64,000 bases of DNA from Pseudomonas sp. RSB 5.4 (GCF_037126175.1 NZ_CP146986.1:2384501-2448500), one strand, 5' to 3'; positions 8,718-18,407 are shown, counted from the first letter of the stretch. Numbers and translations: made by a program. The notes: a model not told the origin generated them from the letters alone.

Positions 8718-9641
8718 TCAAGCAAGCGGGATATCCAGCGGCGCCGCCATGAACTGGCTGATCCGCGAGCGCAGCCAGCGCTCGGCCGGGTCGTTGTCGT
8801 GCACCCCGCTCCAGGCCATCGACAGCTGCGCGGCATCGATCGGAAACGGTGGATCTTCAGCGCGCAGGTTGCAGCCTTCGACCAGCGCACAAGCGGCGTA
8901 GTCCGGCACGGTGGCAATCATTTCAGTGCCGGCGAGCAACGCGCGCAAACCGCTGAACTGCGGCACGCCGAGCACCACGCGCCGCCGCCGGCCGAGCTTG
9001 GCCAGATCCAGATCGATGTTACCGCTCAGGTCGCCGGAGAACGACACCATCGCGTGCGGGCGCTCGCAGTATTCGTCCAGTGTCAGCGGCCCGGGACGGT
9101 CGTCGCCGCGCAAAACCTTGCAGGGAATGTCGCGCAGTTTCTTGCGCTTGGCGTTGGCCGGCAGATCGGTGGTGTAACTGACCCCGACCGAGATTTCCCC
9201 GGACGCCAGCAGCGCCGGCATCAACAGATAGTTGGCACGGCGCACCACCACGACAATCCCTGGTGCTTCTTGCTGGAGCTGTCGCAGCAGTGGCGGAAAC
9301 AGACCGAACTCGGCGTCGTCCGACAGGCCGATGCGGAACACATCGCAACTGCTCGCCGGGTCGAACTCCTTGGCCCGGCTGACCGCGCCGGAGATCACGT
9401 CCATCGCCGGTTGCAGTTCCTGCAGAATCGCCAGCGCGCGGGCGGTCGGCTCCATGCTGCGACCGTTGCGCAGCAGCAACGGATCATCGAACAGGTCGCG
9501 CAAACGTCCCAGCGCCGCGCTCACTGCCGGCTGACCCATGAACAGTTTTTCGGCGACGCGGGTCAGGTTCTTTTCGAACATCAGCGCTTCGAAAATCACC
9601 AGCAGGTTCATGTCGACGCGACGCAGATCGTTACGGTTCAT
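8718..9641 (-). CDS. LysR-family transcriptional regulator
   Basis: A 307-residue protein with an N-terminal helix-turn-helix (NLTRVAEKLFMGQPAVSAALGRLRDLF) and a NodD/LeuO-like opening (DLRRVDMNLLVIFEAL). The C-terminal effector-binding half begins at about residue 90. The ATG at 9641 follows AAGGA at 10 bases; a TTG three codons earlier is less likely. It lies upstream of the DoxX operon on the same strand, separated by a REP pair, so control of that operon is plausible but not shown. Confidence 0.88.
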   Translation of the reverse strand: MNRNDLRRVDMNLLVIFEALMFEKNLTRVAEKLFMGQPAVSAALGRLRDLFDDPLLLRNGRSMEPTARALAILQELQPAMDVISGAVSRAKEFDPASSCDVFRIGLSDDAEFGLFPPLLRQLQQEAPGIVVVVRRANYLLMPALLASGEISVGVSYTTDLPANAKRKKLRDIPCKVLRGDDRPGPLTLDEYCERPHAMVSFSGDLSGNIDLDLAKLGRRRRVVLGVPQFSGLRALLAGTEMIATVPDYAACALVEGCNLRAEDPPFPIDAAQLSMAWSGVHDNDPAERWLRSRISQFMAAPLDIPLA

Positions 9642-9822
9642 GGGCGGCAATTCCTTCTATGACCAGTCGCAAGTGCTGAGCACTTTACCCGATCAACGGC
9701 GGTTTGCATCCGGGTCAGGCCTGCGAATTAACAACGATTAACTCGTCAGCCTGCCTCTCCCGTCTTAACAATGCAGGCCTCTGCGCAGCGTTGTTTTTGC
9801 CCCCACGACACGGACTTTGGCC

Positions 9823-10254
9823 ATGGCTCTTTTACAGCAATCAGTCGCCCTCGCCCCTGCCAGCGAACCCCGCAAGCCGCTCATCGGCGGCCTCAGCCCG
9901 CAACGGGAGCGGCAGGTCAAACAACTGATCCTCGAACGCCTCGGAGAAAGCCTGGAAGTGGCCGAGCTGGCACGCGCCTGCTCGCTGTCGCGCAGCCATT
10001 TCTCCCGGGCGTTCAAGGCCAGCACCGGCCAGGCACCCCAGGACTGGATCCGCGAACAGCGCATCGCCCGCGCCAAGCTGTTGATCCGCCACACGGGCCT
10101 GAGCCTGACGCAGATCAGCCTGGAATGCGGCTTCTGCGATCAGGCACATTTCTGTCACATGTTTACTCGCAGCGAAGGGATCAATCCGTTCGCCTGGCGC
10201 TGTCAGGTCATGCGTGAAAACCAGGACACCCGGACCCGGCCCATGACCTTTTGA
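9823..10254 (+). CDS. AraC-family protein consisting of the DNA-binding domain only
   Basis: A 143-residue protein. The two helix-turn-helix motifs of the AraC/XylS domain occupy residues about 25-125 (SLEVAELARACSLSRSHFSR and LTQISLECGFCDQAHFCHMF). There is no attached sensor domain; the first 25 residues are Pro/Ala-rich. Such bare AraC proteins (SoxS and MarA type) are usually controlled by abundance. The ATG at 9823 is preferred over TTG at 9817; neither has a strong ribosome site. It is followed after 134 bases by the winged-helix ATPase gene on the same strand. Confidence 0.85.
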   Translation: MALLQQSVALAPASEPRKPLIGGLSPQRERQVKQLILERLGESLEVAELARACSLSRSHFSRAFKASTGQAPQDWIREQRIARAKLLIRHTGLSLTQISLECGFCDQAHFCHMFTRSEGINPFAWRCQVMRENQDTRTRPMTF

Positions 10255-10388
10255 GCGTTGCGCAGGAGCCCGGCGTTGCACTGATGGCCAAACCTGAGGA
10301 ATATGCTGCGATACCTTGCACCCGACGATCTGCGTCCTCACGCAGCGTTCATTTGCCAGGATCGCCGCATCACCGCAGGAGTGTGCTG

Positions 10389-13205
10389 TTGAGTCTTTCC
10401 CCGAATCAGGCCATCGGCTTCGGCCCCTATCGGATCTACACCGGGCAGCGGCTGGTCATGGAAGGTGACCAGCCGCTGCGCCTGGGTCGGCGCGCCATGG
10501 ACATTCTGCTGATGCTGCTGGCGCATGCCGGTGAAGTGGTGAGCAAGCAGCAACTGCTCGCTGGCGTGTGGCCGGACAGTGTCGTCGAAGACATCAATCT
10601 GCGAGTACACATGGCCGCCCTGCGCAAGGCGCTGGGCGATGGTCAGGCCGGCCAGCGCTACATCGTCACCGTGGCCCAGCGCGGCTACAGTTTCGTTGCC
10701 CCGCTGACGGTGCAAGTCAGCGGACAACGGCTGCTGGAGGCAGCACCCGGACGCCATAATTTGCCGTTGCGCCATACCCGGATGATCGGCCGCCAGCCGC
10801 TGGTGGACAATCTGATGCAGCAACTGCCGCGACAGCGTTGCATCACCCTGGTCGGCCCCGGCGGAATCGGCAAGACCACCGTCGCCCTGCGCGTCGCCGA
10901 GCAGTTGCTCGGACGCTATCGTGACGGCATCCGCCTGCTGGATCTGGCACCGCTCAACGACCCGACGCTGATCGCCTCGCAACTGGCAACCCTGCTTGAT
11001 CTGGCAGTGCACGACGGCGATCCGCTGGCAGGGGTGATCAATCATTTGCGCGAGCGGCAGATGCTGCTGGTGATCGACAATTGCGAGCACCTGATCGATG
11101 CCGTGGCGCTGCTCGTCGAGAGCCTGCTGAGCGGCGCGCCGCAGGTGCACATTCTGGCCACCAGCCGTGAAAGCCTGCGCGCTGAAGGCGAGTTCGTGCA
11201 GCGTCTGGAATCCCTCGATTGCCCGCCAGCGATGGCCGTTCTCGATCGCCAGCAGGCGATGGGTTTTGCTGCCCTGCAACTGTTCGTCGAACGGGCCATG
11301 GGCGCCCATGAACACTTTGAACTGAGCGACGCCGACGTACCGCTGGCCATGGAAATCTGTCGGCGCCTGGACGGTATTCCGCTGGCCCTGGAGCTGGCGG
11401 CAGCGCAGGTCGAGAGCCTGGGCCTGAGCGGCTTGCTGGAGCAATGGCAGGGCCATCTGCACCCGCTGGCGGCGGGCAACCACCCGCGCCATGCGCGGCA
11501 CCAGACATTGCACGCCACACTGGACTGGAGCTTCAACCTGCTCAGCCCCTGCGAGCAGACTTGCCTGCGCCGCCTCGGGGTCTTTCGCGGCAGCTTCAGC
11601 CTGGCATCGGCCGCGGCGGTGATCGTCGGTCAGCACATCGATCCGACGCAGGTACTCGCGTCGGTCACGCAACTGGTGGGTAAATCGCTGCTGAATGTGG
11701 ATGTTGGCGATGAAGAAGTGTTTTATCGCCTGCTCGACACGACCCGCCATTACGCCCTGGAAAAACTCGAATACAGCGGCGAGCACGAAACCCTGCGCGA
11801 ACGCCACGCCGAACGCTGTCTGGCATTGATGGAGCAGGCGCAGACCGAATGGGAAAGCACTCCGAGCACGCAGTGGATCGAGCGCTATGCCCGAAGCCTG
11901 GAAGACCTGCGCGCCGCGCTGGACTGGAGTTTGCACGGCAACGGCTCGCGACATCTCGGCATCCGTTTGACAGCGACGTCGGCCGCGTTGTGGCAGGAGC
12001 TGTCCTTGCTCAAGGAATATGGCGACCATGTGCGCCAGGCACTGACCTTGCTCGGCGGTGCCGAGCAACCCTGCCCACGTCTGGAGATTGCCCTGCAACT
12101 GGCACTCGGCAGCGCCTGCTACCACACCTGGGGCGGTTCGCCGGAGACTGTCGACGCCTTCACTCAAGCCAACGCATTGGCGCAACAGCAAAACGATGTC
12201 GCCGGACAGTTGCGTGCCATCTCCGGGCACCTGGCGGTCAATCTCAGTTGCGGGCATTACCAGGCGGCATTGCTGCAAAGCGAACAGTTTGATCGTCTCG
12301 GCGGCCACGACGAGCCACTGCTGTCGTTGAGCATTCACCGCTTGCGCGTCCTCGCCCTGCACTTCGCCGGCGACCAGCCGCAAGCGCGGGTCAGTGCCGA
12401 GCAAGTGATCCAGCGCATGGCCCACAGTGGCTATCGCAACCGCTTCACTCACGGTTTCGGCGTGCAGTACGACCAGAGCGTGGCTTCGCTGACCATTCTT
12501 GCCCGGGTGCTGTGGCTGCAGGGGTTTCCCGAACAGGCTTGGCGCACCGCTCGGCAGGCGCTGGACATCGCGGTGCAGATCAATCACGGCACTTCGATCT
12601 GCTACACCCTGGCGCTGGCCAGCTGTCTGATCGCGCATTACAACGGCGACGACAAGAACGCTCGCGCGCTGTTGCAACTGCTGTTGGAGCAGGCGCAGAA
12701 GCACTCGGTGCTGCTGTTCTATCGCTGGGGCCGGCACTATGCGCAGGTGATCGATAAGCATCTGGCCCAGCCCGACGCTTCGGCGGATAACGGGTTGATC
12801 AAGGAGCTGATGGTCACGCTCGATGTTCGCCATATCGATGACGCGTTGCTGGAGCGGGCGCACAGCGGTGCGGCAGGCTGGAGCACCGCAGAAGTGTTGC
12901 GGGCCGAGGCTGAGCGGTTATTGGCGGATGAGGCGGGTTGTGCGCAGGGACGCCTCAGCGAGCAGGCAGAACAACTCCTGCAAAACGCTCTCGCCATCGC
13001 CCGCTCCCAGGGCGCATTGGCCTGGGAGCTACGCAGCGCCACCTCATTGGCACAACTGTGGCAGCGTCAATCACGCCATCGCGAGGCACTGGATCTGCTG
13101 ACCCCGATCTACCAGCGCTTCACCGAAGGCTATGCCACCCCGGACCTGCGCAAAGTGCGCTCACTGCTCGACGCGTTGCGTGGCCAGTTGTCCGCCCGCG
13201 CTTGA
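10389..13205 (+). CDS. winged-helix / STAND-type ATPase transcriptional regulator with TPR-like C-terminus
   Basis: A 938-residue regulator in three parts. The OmpR-like winged helix spans about residues 8-106 (RRAMDILLMLLAHAGEVVSKQQLL, ending RGYSFVAP). An NTPase has Walker A GPGGIGKTT at 156-164, Walker B-type LLVIDNCEHL and the TSRESLRAEGE sensor segment. A long helical repeat region from about residue 480 to the end resembles tetratricopeptide repeats. The layout fits CadC/AfsR-like signal-transduction ATPases; ligand and targets are unknown. I choose TTG at 10389 because AGGAG stands 7 bases upstream; an ATG at 10284 would add 35 low-complexity residues. The last 45 bases overlap the convergent paralogue at 13161. 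Confidence 0.8.
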   Translation: MSLSPNQAIGFGPYRIYTGQRLVMEGDQPLRLGRRAMDILLMLLAHAGEVVSKQQLLAGVWPDSVVEDINLRVHMAALRKALGDGQAGQRYIVTVAQRGYSFVAPLTVQVSGQRLLEAAPGRHNLPLRHTRMIGRQPLVDNLMQQLPRQRCITLVGPGGIGKTTVALRVAEQLLGRYRDGIRLLDLAPLNDPTLIASQLATLLDLAVHDGDPLAGVINHLRERQMLLVIDNCEHLIDAVALLVESLLSGAPQVHILATSRESLRAEGEFVQRLESLDCPPAMAVLDRQQAMGFAALQLFVERAMGAHEHFELSDADVPLAMEICRRLDGIPLALELAAAQVESLGLSGLLEQWQGHLHPLAAGNHPRHARHQTLHATLDWSFNLLSPCEQTCLRRLGVFRGSFSLASAAAVIVGQHIDPTQVLASVTQLVGKSLLNVDVGDEEVFYRLLDTTRHYALEKLEYSGEHETLRERHAERCLALMEQAQTEWESTPSTQWIERYARSLEDLRAALDWSLHGNGSRHLGIRLTATSAALWQELSLLKEYGDHVRQALTLLGGAEQPCPRLEIALQLALGSACYHTWGGSPETVDAFTQANALAQQQNDVAGQLRAISGHLAVNLSCGHYQAALLQSEQFDRLGGHDEPLLSLSIHRLRVLALHFAGDQPQARVSAEQVIQRMAHSGYRNRFTHGFGVQYDQSVASLTILARVLWLQGFPEQAWRTARQALDIAVQINHGTSICYTLALASCLIAHYNGDDKNARALLQLLLEQAQKHSVLLFYRWGRHYAQVIDKHLAQPDASADNGLIKELMVTLDVRHIDDALLERAHSGAAGWSTAEVLRAEAERLLADEAGCAQGRLSEQAEQLLQNALAIARSQGALAWELRSATSLAQLWQRQSRHREALDLLTPIYQRFTEGYATPDLRKVRSLLDALRGQLSARA

Positions 13206-14618
13206 TCGATTTCGTCCGCTGTACAGGACATGACGCTGCAGGTTATCCATCCGTTCAGCGCTGGTTTCCAGCTGTTCGCGGACATAACAGCGAAGGGTGT
13301 TGAGCATCCGATACCGCGTCGAATCTCCACCGCGCTCCATCGTCAGCCATGACTTGGCGGCCAGGCGTTCAATCACCGCCCGCAGATGCGCACCGTCAAT
13401 GACCCGCAGCGCAGCGTCCGCGGTGAAGGCCATGTTGAACACCGACAGGCGCTGCAATACCCGTCGTTCACAGGGACGCAGATCCTGATAACTCCAGTCC
13501 AGCGCGGCGCTCATGGATTGATGCCGGGGCATCGCGGTGCGTCGGCCATGACTGAGCAGGCGCAGACCGTTGTCCAGTTGCGCTAGCAGCCCCACCAGCG
13601 CCAGCGCATCGATTTGCGCAGCCGCCAGTTCGATGGCCAGCGGCAAACCGTCCAGGCGCCGACAGATCGCGCCCACGGTGTGCAGATCCTGCTCGCGCAG
13701 GCGGAAATCGTGCTGACGGGCACGCGCACGGCTGACCAGCAATTGCACCGCCGAATAGCCCATGAGTTCGTCGACACTGGCCGGTGCCGACGCCTTGGGG
13801 AAGGTCAATGGCGCAATCGGTTGCAGGGTCTCGAGATGGGCTTGCAGCGGTTCGCGACTGGTGACCAGTAGCGCCAGCCGCGGCGCCGCCAACAGCAATC
13901 GTTCCACCAGCGCCCGGCATGATTCGCGACGCCGCTCGCCGTTATCCAGGATCAGCAAGGCATGCCGCGACGCTAACGTATCGAACGAGGTATCCAGAGT
14001 GTGCAGCAGACAGTCGAGCAACGACGGCGCATCACCGGCAATGGACAGGTCGATGTACCAGACACCGTCGCGATAATGCTGCAACAGCAACTCGGCCACC
14101 CGCAACGCCACCGTGGATTTGCCGATGCCCGCCGGGCCCGTCAACGTCATCAGCCGGCACAGCGGCATTTGTCGCACCAGGCTGCCGACCAGCGAATCGC
14201 GGCCGATGACCGGGGTCAAGCGTGCGGGCAGGTTATGTTGCGGCGCCTGTAGGGTTTCGAATACCACTTGCGCGACACTGTCGCCGTGCACCGGGGCGAT
14301 AAAGCTGTAACCACACTGCGGCACATTGACGATGTAGCGCTGGCCGTTTTCACCATCGCCCAGCGCCCGGCGCAACGCAGCGATGTGCACCCGCAGGTTG
14401 ATCTCTTCGACCACACTGTCCGGCCACACCCAGGCGATCAACTGCTCCTTGCGCACCACTCGACCAGCGTGCTCGACCAGCACCTGCAAAATATCGAGAG
14501 CGCGCCCGCCCATGCGCAACTGTCGATCCCCTTCGAGGATCAACCGTTGGCGCAGATGAAAGGCGTATGGCCCGAAATGCAGGACCGATGCAGCGGGTAA
14601 GTCGTTGTGGCTGTTCAT
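13161..14618 (-). CDS. winged-helix / STAND-type ATPase regulator, short paralogue
   Basis: A 485-residue paralogue of the 10389-13205 protein. The winged helix at about 15-112 shows VWPDSVVEEINLRVHIAALR, almost identical to its neighbour; Walker A GPAGIGKST is at 161-169, then LLILDNGERRRESC and TSREPLQAHLETL. The protein stops soon after the ATPase and helical domain, lacking the roughly 450-residue repeat region. Its last 20 residues (GRNRSSAGGQLATQRVEQ) are read antisense to the end of the longer gene, suggesting 3' truncation or a drifted stop. In the Walker B region, ILDNGE replaces the neighbour's IDNCE. It may be functional as a short form or decaying. Confidence 0.75.
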   Translation of the reverse strand: MNSHNDLPAASVLHFGPYAFHLRQRLILEGDRQLRMGGRALDILQVLVEHAGRVVRKEQLIAWVWPDSVVEEINLRVHIAALRRALGDGENGQRYIVNVPQCGYSFIAPVHGDSVAQVVFETLQAPQHNLPARLTPVIGRDSLVGSLVRQMPLCRLMTLTGPAGIGKSTVALRVAELLLQHYRDGVWYIDLSIAGDAPSLLDCLLHTLDTSFDTLASRHALLILDNGERRRESCRALVERLLLAAPRLALLVTSREPLQAHLETLQPIAPLTFPKASAPASVDELMGYSAVQLLVSRARARQHDFRLREQDLHTVGAICRRLDGLPLAIELAAAQIDALALVGLLAQLDNGLRLLSHGRRTAMPRHQSMSAALDWSYQDLRPCERRVLQRLSVFNMAFTADAALRVIDGAHLRAVIERLAAKSWLTMERGGDSTRYRMLNTLRCYVREQLETSAERMDNLQRHVLYSGRNRSSAGGQLATQRVEQ

Positions 14619-14778
14619 GCCGTTTTCCGGCGCCAGTGCTCGCGGGCAGCATGCCCTCGGCGTCCAGTGCCTCTCCCTCCCAAGCGTTGCCGTTTATCTT
14701 GGCAGGCGCCGGTAACGGCACAACCTCCGTACGGGGCGCAACACGGACATCCGGATGCACCGGACGGACACAACCGCT

Positions 14779-15729
14779 CTAGCTGAACTGTTCGCGGTAT
14801 TGCGCCGGGGTCAGACCAAGCTTTTCAGTGAACAGAAAACGCATGTGCCGCACACTGCCGAAACCACTTTTATAGGCGACGGTCTTCAACGGCAGCTCGG
14901 TGGTCTCCAGAAGATTACGCGCGCAATCGATCCGGGCGTTTTGCAGAAATTCCATCGGCGTCATGCTCACATCCCGCGCGAACAGCCGCGCAAAGTGCCG
15001 GGTACTCATGTTCGCCAGACCCGCCATGCGCTCGACCGTGAAGGCTTCTTCGAGGTGTTCCAGTACATGGTTCTGCACCCGCGTGATCGCGGTTTCCTGG
15101 GGGGATACTGCCGCCATCAACGGACTGAACTGTGCTTGTCCGCCCTGTCGTTTCATCACCACCAGCAGAACCTTGGCCACGTCCTGAGCGACTTTTTTCC
15201 CATGATCCCGGGCAACCACGGCCAGCGCCAGATCGATACCGGCGGTCACGCCTCCCGAGGTAATCAGATTGCGGTCTTCCGTGTAGATCCGGTCGGTCTC
15301 CACCTGCGCCTCGGGGAAGGCCTTGATCAGTCGTTCGGTGTAGTTCCAGTGCGTGGTCACGCGATAACCGTCGAGCAGACCGGCATGCCCGAGCACAAAG
15401 GCCCCGGTGCAGATCGAACCGTAGCAACCAGCCTGCCTCACCGCGCGCCGCAGCCAGGCGAGCAGCGCCGGGTGTCTTTCGTTATAGGCACCCGGCCCAC
15501 CCGGTACCAGCAACAGGTCGAAGGCCGGGGTCGGGTCGTCGATATGGCGGTCGGTCTGCACCTGCACGCCATTGGACGCCCGCAGCATCCCGCGCTCGGT
15601 GCCCAGGGTAATCAGTTGATAGTGATCTTCGGGCTTCAAGTAGCGATTGGCGACCGAAAACACCTCCATGGGACCGGCCATGTCGAGCAGAAGAAAGTCG
15701 GGAAACAGCACCATTGCCACGGTTTTCAT
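14779..15729 (-). CDS. GlxA-family transcriptional regulator (DJ-1/PfpI domain plus AraC helix-turn-helix)
   Basis: A 316-residue protein. Residues about 1-190 form a class I glutamine-amidotransferase-like (DJ-1/PfpI) sensor with LFPDFLLLDMAGPMEVFSVA, PGGPGAYN and the nucleophile-elbow cysteine C107 in SICTGAF. Residues about 215-315 form the AraC DNA-binding domain (FTVERMAGLANMSTRHFARL, AYKSGFGSVRHMRFLF). Relatives control carnitine, glycine betaine or arginine catabolism; the effector here is unknown. It is divergent from the pirin gene with 212 bases between starts, so pirin is a possible target. Confidence 0.88.
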   Translation of the reverse strand: MKTVAMVLFPDFLLLDMAGPMEVFSVANRYLKPEDHYQLITLGTERGMLRASNGVQVQTDRHIDDPTPAFDLLLVPGGPGAYNERHPALLAWLRRAVRQAGCYGSICTGAFVLGHAGLLDGYRVTTHWNYTERLIKAFPEAQVETDRIYTEDRNLITSGGVTAGIDLALAVVARDHGKKVAQDVAKVLLVVMKRQGGQAQFSPLMAAVSPQETAITRVQNHVLEHLEEAFTVERMAGLANMSTRHFARLFARDVSMTPMEFLQNARIDCARNLLETTELPLKTVAYKSGFGSVRHMRFLFTEKLGLTPAQYREQFS

Positions 15730-15941
15730 GGGTGAACATCACTGAAATCAAGGAAAAGGAAGCAAGCCTCGCATTATGGCCAAGTGCGTAGAGAGCGGCG
15801 AAAAGAATGCGTGATCGACTGCGCAAAACTGTCAACCTGAGAGGGACAGTATTTCAATTTCCATCTACTTATTGCATCCATCGTTTAACAGTAACCTTCT
15901 CCTCACTCGGACGAATCAACGTCCCGCAAGGAGAATCCATC

Positions 15942-16664
15942 ATGCTGACCCTTCGCAAAGCTTCCGACCGTGGCCTCGCCAATCATGGCTGGCTGAAGTC
16001 CTTCCACACCTTTTCCTTTGCCAGTTACCGCGATCCACGCGAACAGGGTTTTTCCGACCTGCTGGTGATCAACGACGACCGCGTGGCGGCCGGCAAGGGT
16101 TTCGGCCAGCACCCACACCGCGACATGGAGATCTTTTCCTACGTGCTTGAAGGTGCGCTGGAGCACAAGGACACCCTGGGCACCGGTTCGGTGATCCGCC
16201 CTGGTGATGTGCAACTGATGAGCGCCGGCAGTGGCGTGGCCCACAGCGAGTTCAACCATTCGGCCACCCGGCCTGTGCACTTTCTGCAGATCTGGATCGT
16301 GCCGGAAGTGGCCGGTGCCAAGCCGCGCTACCAGCAAGAGCACTTCAGTGCGCAGAAAAAACGTGGCCGCCTGCAACTGATCATCTCGCCGGACGGCGCT
16401 GATGGCTCGCTGAAAGTACGTCAGGACGCACGGGTCTACGCCGGCCTGCTCGACGGCCAGGAAAGCGCAACGCTGAAACTGCCGGCCAACCGTTATGCCT
16501 ACGTGCATGTGGCGCGTGGCAGCGTGGAACTCAACGGCGTGCAGTTGCAGGAAGGCGACGGTGTGCGGGTTCGTGAAGAACAGGCCCTGACCTTGAGCAA
16601 CGGCGTGGATGCCGAAGTGCTGGTGTTTGATCTGCGGCCGCAGGAGTTGCCGCAAATGCCATGA
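15942..16664 (+). CDS. pirin-family cupin protein (YhhW-like)
   Basis: A 240-residue bicupin of the pirin family. N-terminal metal-site residues are visible as HPHRDMEIFSYVLEG and later SGVAHSEFNHS, giving the three His and one Glu of pirins. The C-terminal cupin (ANRYAYVHVARGSVELNG) has no metal ligands. Some pirins show quercetinase activity; a physiological role is not assigned. The ATG at 15942 has AAGGAG 8 bases upstream; the frame upstream of it has no ribosome site. It ends in a bidirectional terminator shared with the gene at 16714. Confidence 0.88.
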   Translation: MLTLRKASDRGLANHGWLKSFHTFSFASYRDPREQGFSDLLVINDDRVAAGKGFGQHPHRDMEIFSYVLEGALEHKDTLGTGSVIRPGDVQLMSAGSGVAHSEFNHSATRPVHFLQIWIVPEVAGAKPRYQQEHFSAQKKRGRLQLIISPDGADGSLKVRQDARVYAGLLDGQESATLKLPANRYAYVHVARGSVELNGVQLQEGDGVRVREEQALTLSNGVDAEVLVFDLRPQELPQMP

Positions 16665-16684
16665 GGCACGGGTTTAACGCCTGC

Positions 16685-16716
16685 AAAAACGGCCTTCATT
16701 TGAAGGCCGTTTTTTA
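16685..16716. terminator. bidirectional terminator between pirin and the convergent hypothetical gene
   Basis: Perfect 11-bp stem AACGGCCTTCA / TGAAGGCCGTT with a 2-base gap in the loop at 16688-16711, A-run on the left and T-run on the right. The convergent gene's stop codon lies in the right flank. Confidence 0.88.
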
Positions 16717-17178
16717 TTGCGGTGGCAGTGGCGTTGGCAACTCCGGCGATTTGGGTGTGTGGGCATCCTTGCCCGCCTGGACCGCCGCGAAGGTGGTTTG
16801 TATAGCTACGTACATGTTGGCTTGATTGGCGTAATAGGCCCCAACGACGATGGCGACTATTCCAAGTAACTGGACAGCCGTTGCTGCCCAGACGTTGGCC
16901 TTGACGGTGGCGCCCTGCCTTGCTGCGTCCTGCGCGCCGTCGGCAATTCTGCGCATCTCTTGCGTAATCAAGTCGTAGCGTTTGTCGCGCTCAACCTGAA
17001 CAGATAGAAACCCGTCAATTTTCATTGATACCGCGTCCAGTCGAGCATCCATTCGTGTCTCGATGGTCTCGATCCTGGCATTGAATTCTTCTCGACTGAT
17101 GGCGCCCATGACTTGCGTACTCTGACCGTTACCCGTTATGTCACTGCTTTGAAAGTGACTGAGTTCCCTGGCTTCCAA
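16714..17178 (-). CDS. hypothetical coiled-coil protein with one transmembrane helix
   Basis: A 154-residue protein of unknown function. Residues about 25-90 are charged and helix-forming with a heptad look (REEFNARIETIETRMDARLD). A single hydrophobic helix follows (AATAVQLLGIVAIVVGAYYA, about 98-117), and the tail is Pro-rich. The topology resembles small phage-derived or haemolysin XhlA-like membrane anchors, but I cannot assign a family. The frame opens with TTG at 17178 with AAAGG 7 bases upstream; an ATG at 17109 is an alternative with a poorer site. It converges on pirin and shares its terminator. Confidence 0.6.
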   Translation of the reverse strand: MEARELSHFQSSDITGNGQSTQVMGAISREEFNARIETIETRMDARLDAVSMKIDGFLSVQVERDKRYDLITQEMRRIADGAQDAARQGATVKANVWAATAVQLLGIVAIVVGAYYANQANMYVAIQTTFAAVQAGKDAHTPKSPELPTPLPPQ

Positions 17179-17358
17179 TTCGACACCTTTATCGGGCTAC
17201 CGATACCGTCCGTGGTATGTCACTCCAGTGCAAGCGTGCGGCCTCGCACCAGCCTTTGGGTACGATAGCCCCCGGTCCTTCGGCCTACAAGCCAGCGGAT
17301 TCTGCGTCCGGCGTAGGCCATTTCGTCAGACCTTGTGAGTTCGCCGAGAAAACGCGCC

Positions 17359-18234
17359 TTACTCGTTTTCCGACGCAAACACCTCGACGATCTGCTCGAT
17401 CACTGCCCTCACCCGCGCGGTATGACGCAGGTCCGCATGGGTCACCAGCCACACTTCGTACGGCTGCGGCCGGGTACGCTGCGGCCAGAGCCTGACCAGA
17501 CTGTCGCGTTCGCCCATGTACAGCGGGATTTCTCCTACACCAATGCCCGCCGCAATCGAGCGACGCATCAACAGGCTGGAACCGAGGCTGGCGACGATTC
17601 GTCCGCGGCTGATCGGCTCCCCCACCAGGTTCAGGTCCCGGTTGCTCTGCAGATACGGTTGATAAACCACCAGATCATGCCCGGCGAAAGCATTGCCGGG
17701 TTCAGGTTCTCCGTGGGCCTCAACGTAAGCTTTTGAGGCGAACAATCCCGTTGGCCAGCGCGCGATGCGCCGGGCGATCAGGTCCGGATTGTCGGGCCGG
17801 GTGTTGCGTACGGCGATATCCGCCTCGCGCTTGGCCAGACTGAGGATCTGCGTGGAGGCGTCCAACTGCACGCGTACGTCCGGATGCAGTTCATGCAGGC
17901 GGGCGATGGCCGGGATCAGGAAGTCGATGGCCAGCGAATCGGTGGTGCTGACCCGCACCGTGCCGGTCAGACGATCATCCAGCCCCTGGATCTGCCGCTC
18001 CAGCTCCAGCGCCGAATGCTCCATTTTCTCCACGGACCTGAGCGCCGCTTCACCGACAGCGGTCAGCGCATAGCCGTCAGACGTGCGCAGGAACAACGTC
18101 GCGCTGAGGGACTTTTCCAGTGCGGTAATCCGCCGTCCTACGGTAGCTTGATCCACACCCAACACCCGCGCTGCGCCGCGCAGTGTCGACTCGCGACAGA
18201 CCGCGAGAAATACCCGTGCGTCATCCCAATTCAT
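17359..18234 (-). CDS. LysR-family transcriptional regulator
   Basis: A 291-residue LysR protein: helix-turn-helix at residues about 1-60 (TLRGAARVLGVDQATVGRRI) and an effector domain with the RVSTTDSLAIDFLIPAI core. The start at 18234 is the first ATG of the conserved N-terminus MNWDDARVFLAV. It is divergent from the quinone oxidoreductase gene (173 bases between starts), an arrangement typical of redox-responsive LysR pairs; regulation of that gene is inferred. The 17179-17358 gap to the hypothetical gene holds no clear feature. Confidence 0.9.
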   Translation of the reverse strand: MNWDDARVFLAVCRESTLRGAARVLGVDQATVGRRITALEKSLSATLFLRTSDGYALTAVGEAALRSVEKMEHSALELERQIQGLDDRLTGTVRVSTTDSLAIDFLIPAIARLHELHPDVRVQLDASTQILSLAKREADIAVRNTRPDNPDLIARRIARWPTGLFASKAYVEAHGEPEPGNAFAGHDLVVYQPYLQSNRDLNLVGEPISRGRIVASLGSSLLMRRSIAAGIGVGEIPLYMGERDSLVRLWPQRTRPQPYEVWLVTHADLRHTARVRAVIEQIVEVFASENE

Positions 18235-18407
18235 CTGATCCCCCGTTGATGCAGATTTGCATCACTGTGCCGCCAAAACGCTGCGCTAAAGCAGCAACAA
18301 TAGCCGATATCCTCACCCCTGTTCTCAAGCTTGAAATGCTTTTGCAGGGAATCATTGGCGCCCCTTTGAACTCCCACCTACAGACCACCTACGCAACAGG
18401 ACCGGAT

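Noticed and set aside
10338..12863. An 841-codon open frame antisense to the winged-helix ATPase gene
   Set aside because: Gln/His/Arg-rich sequence without domains; the plus strand carries winged-helix and Walker motifs.
14350..14760. A 136-codon frame at the 5' end of the short ATPase regulator
   Set aside because: Different frame overlapping the winged-helix coding region; Pro/Arg/Ala-rich shadow.
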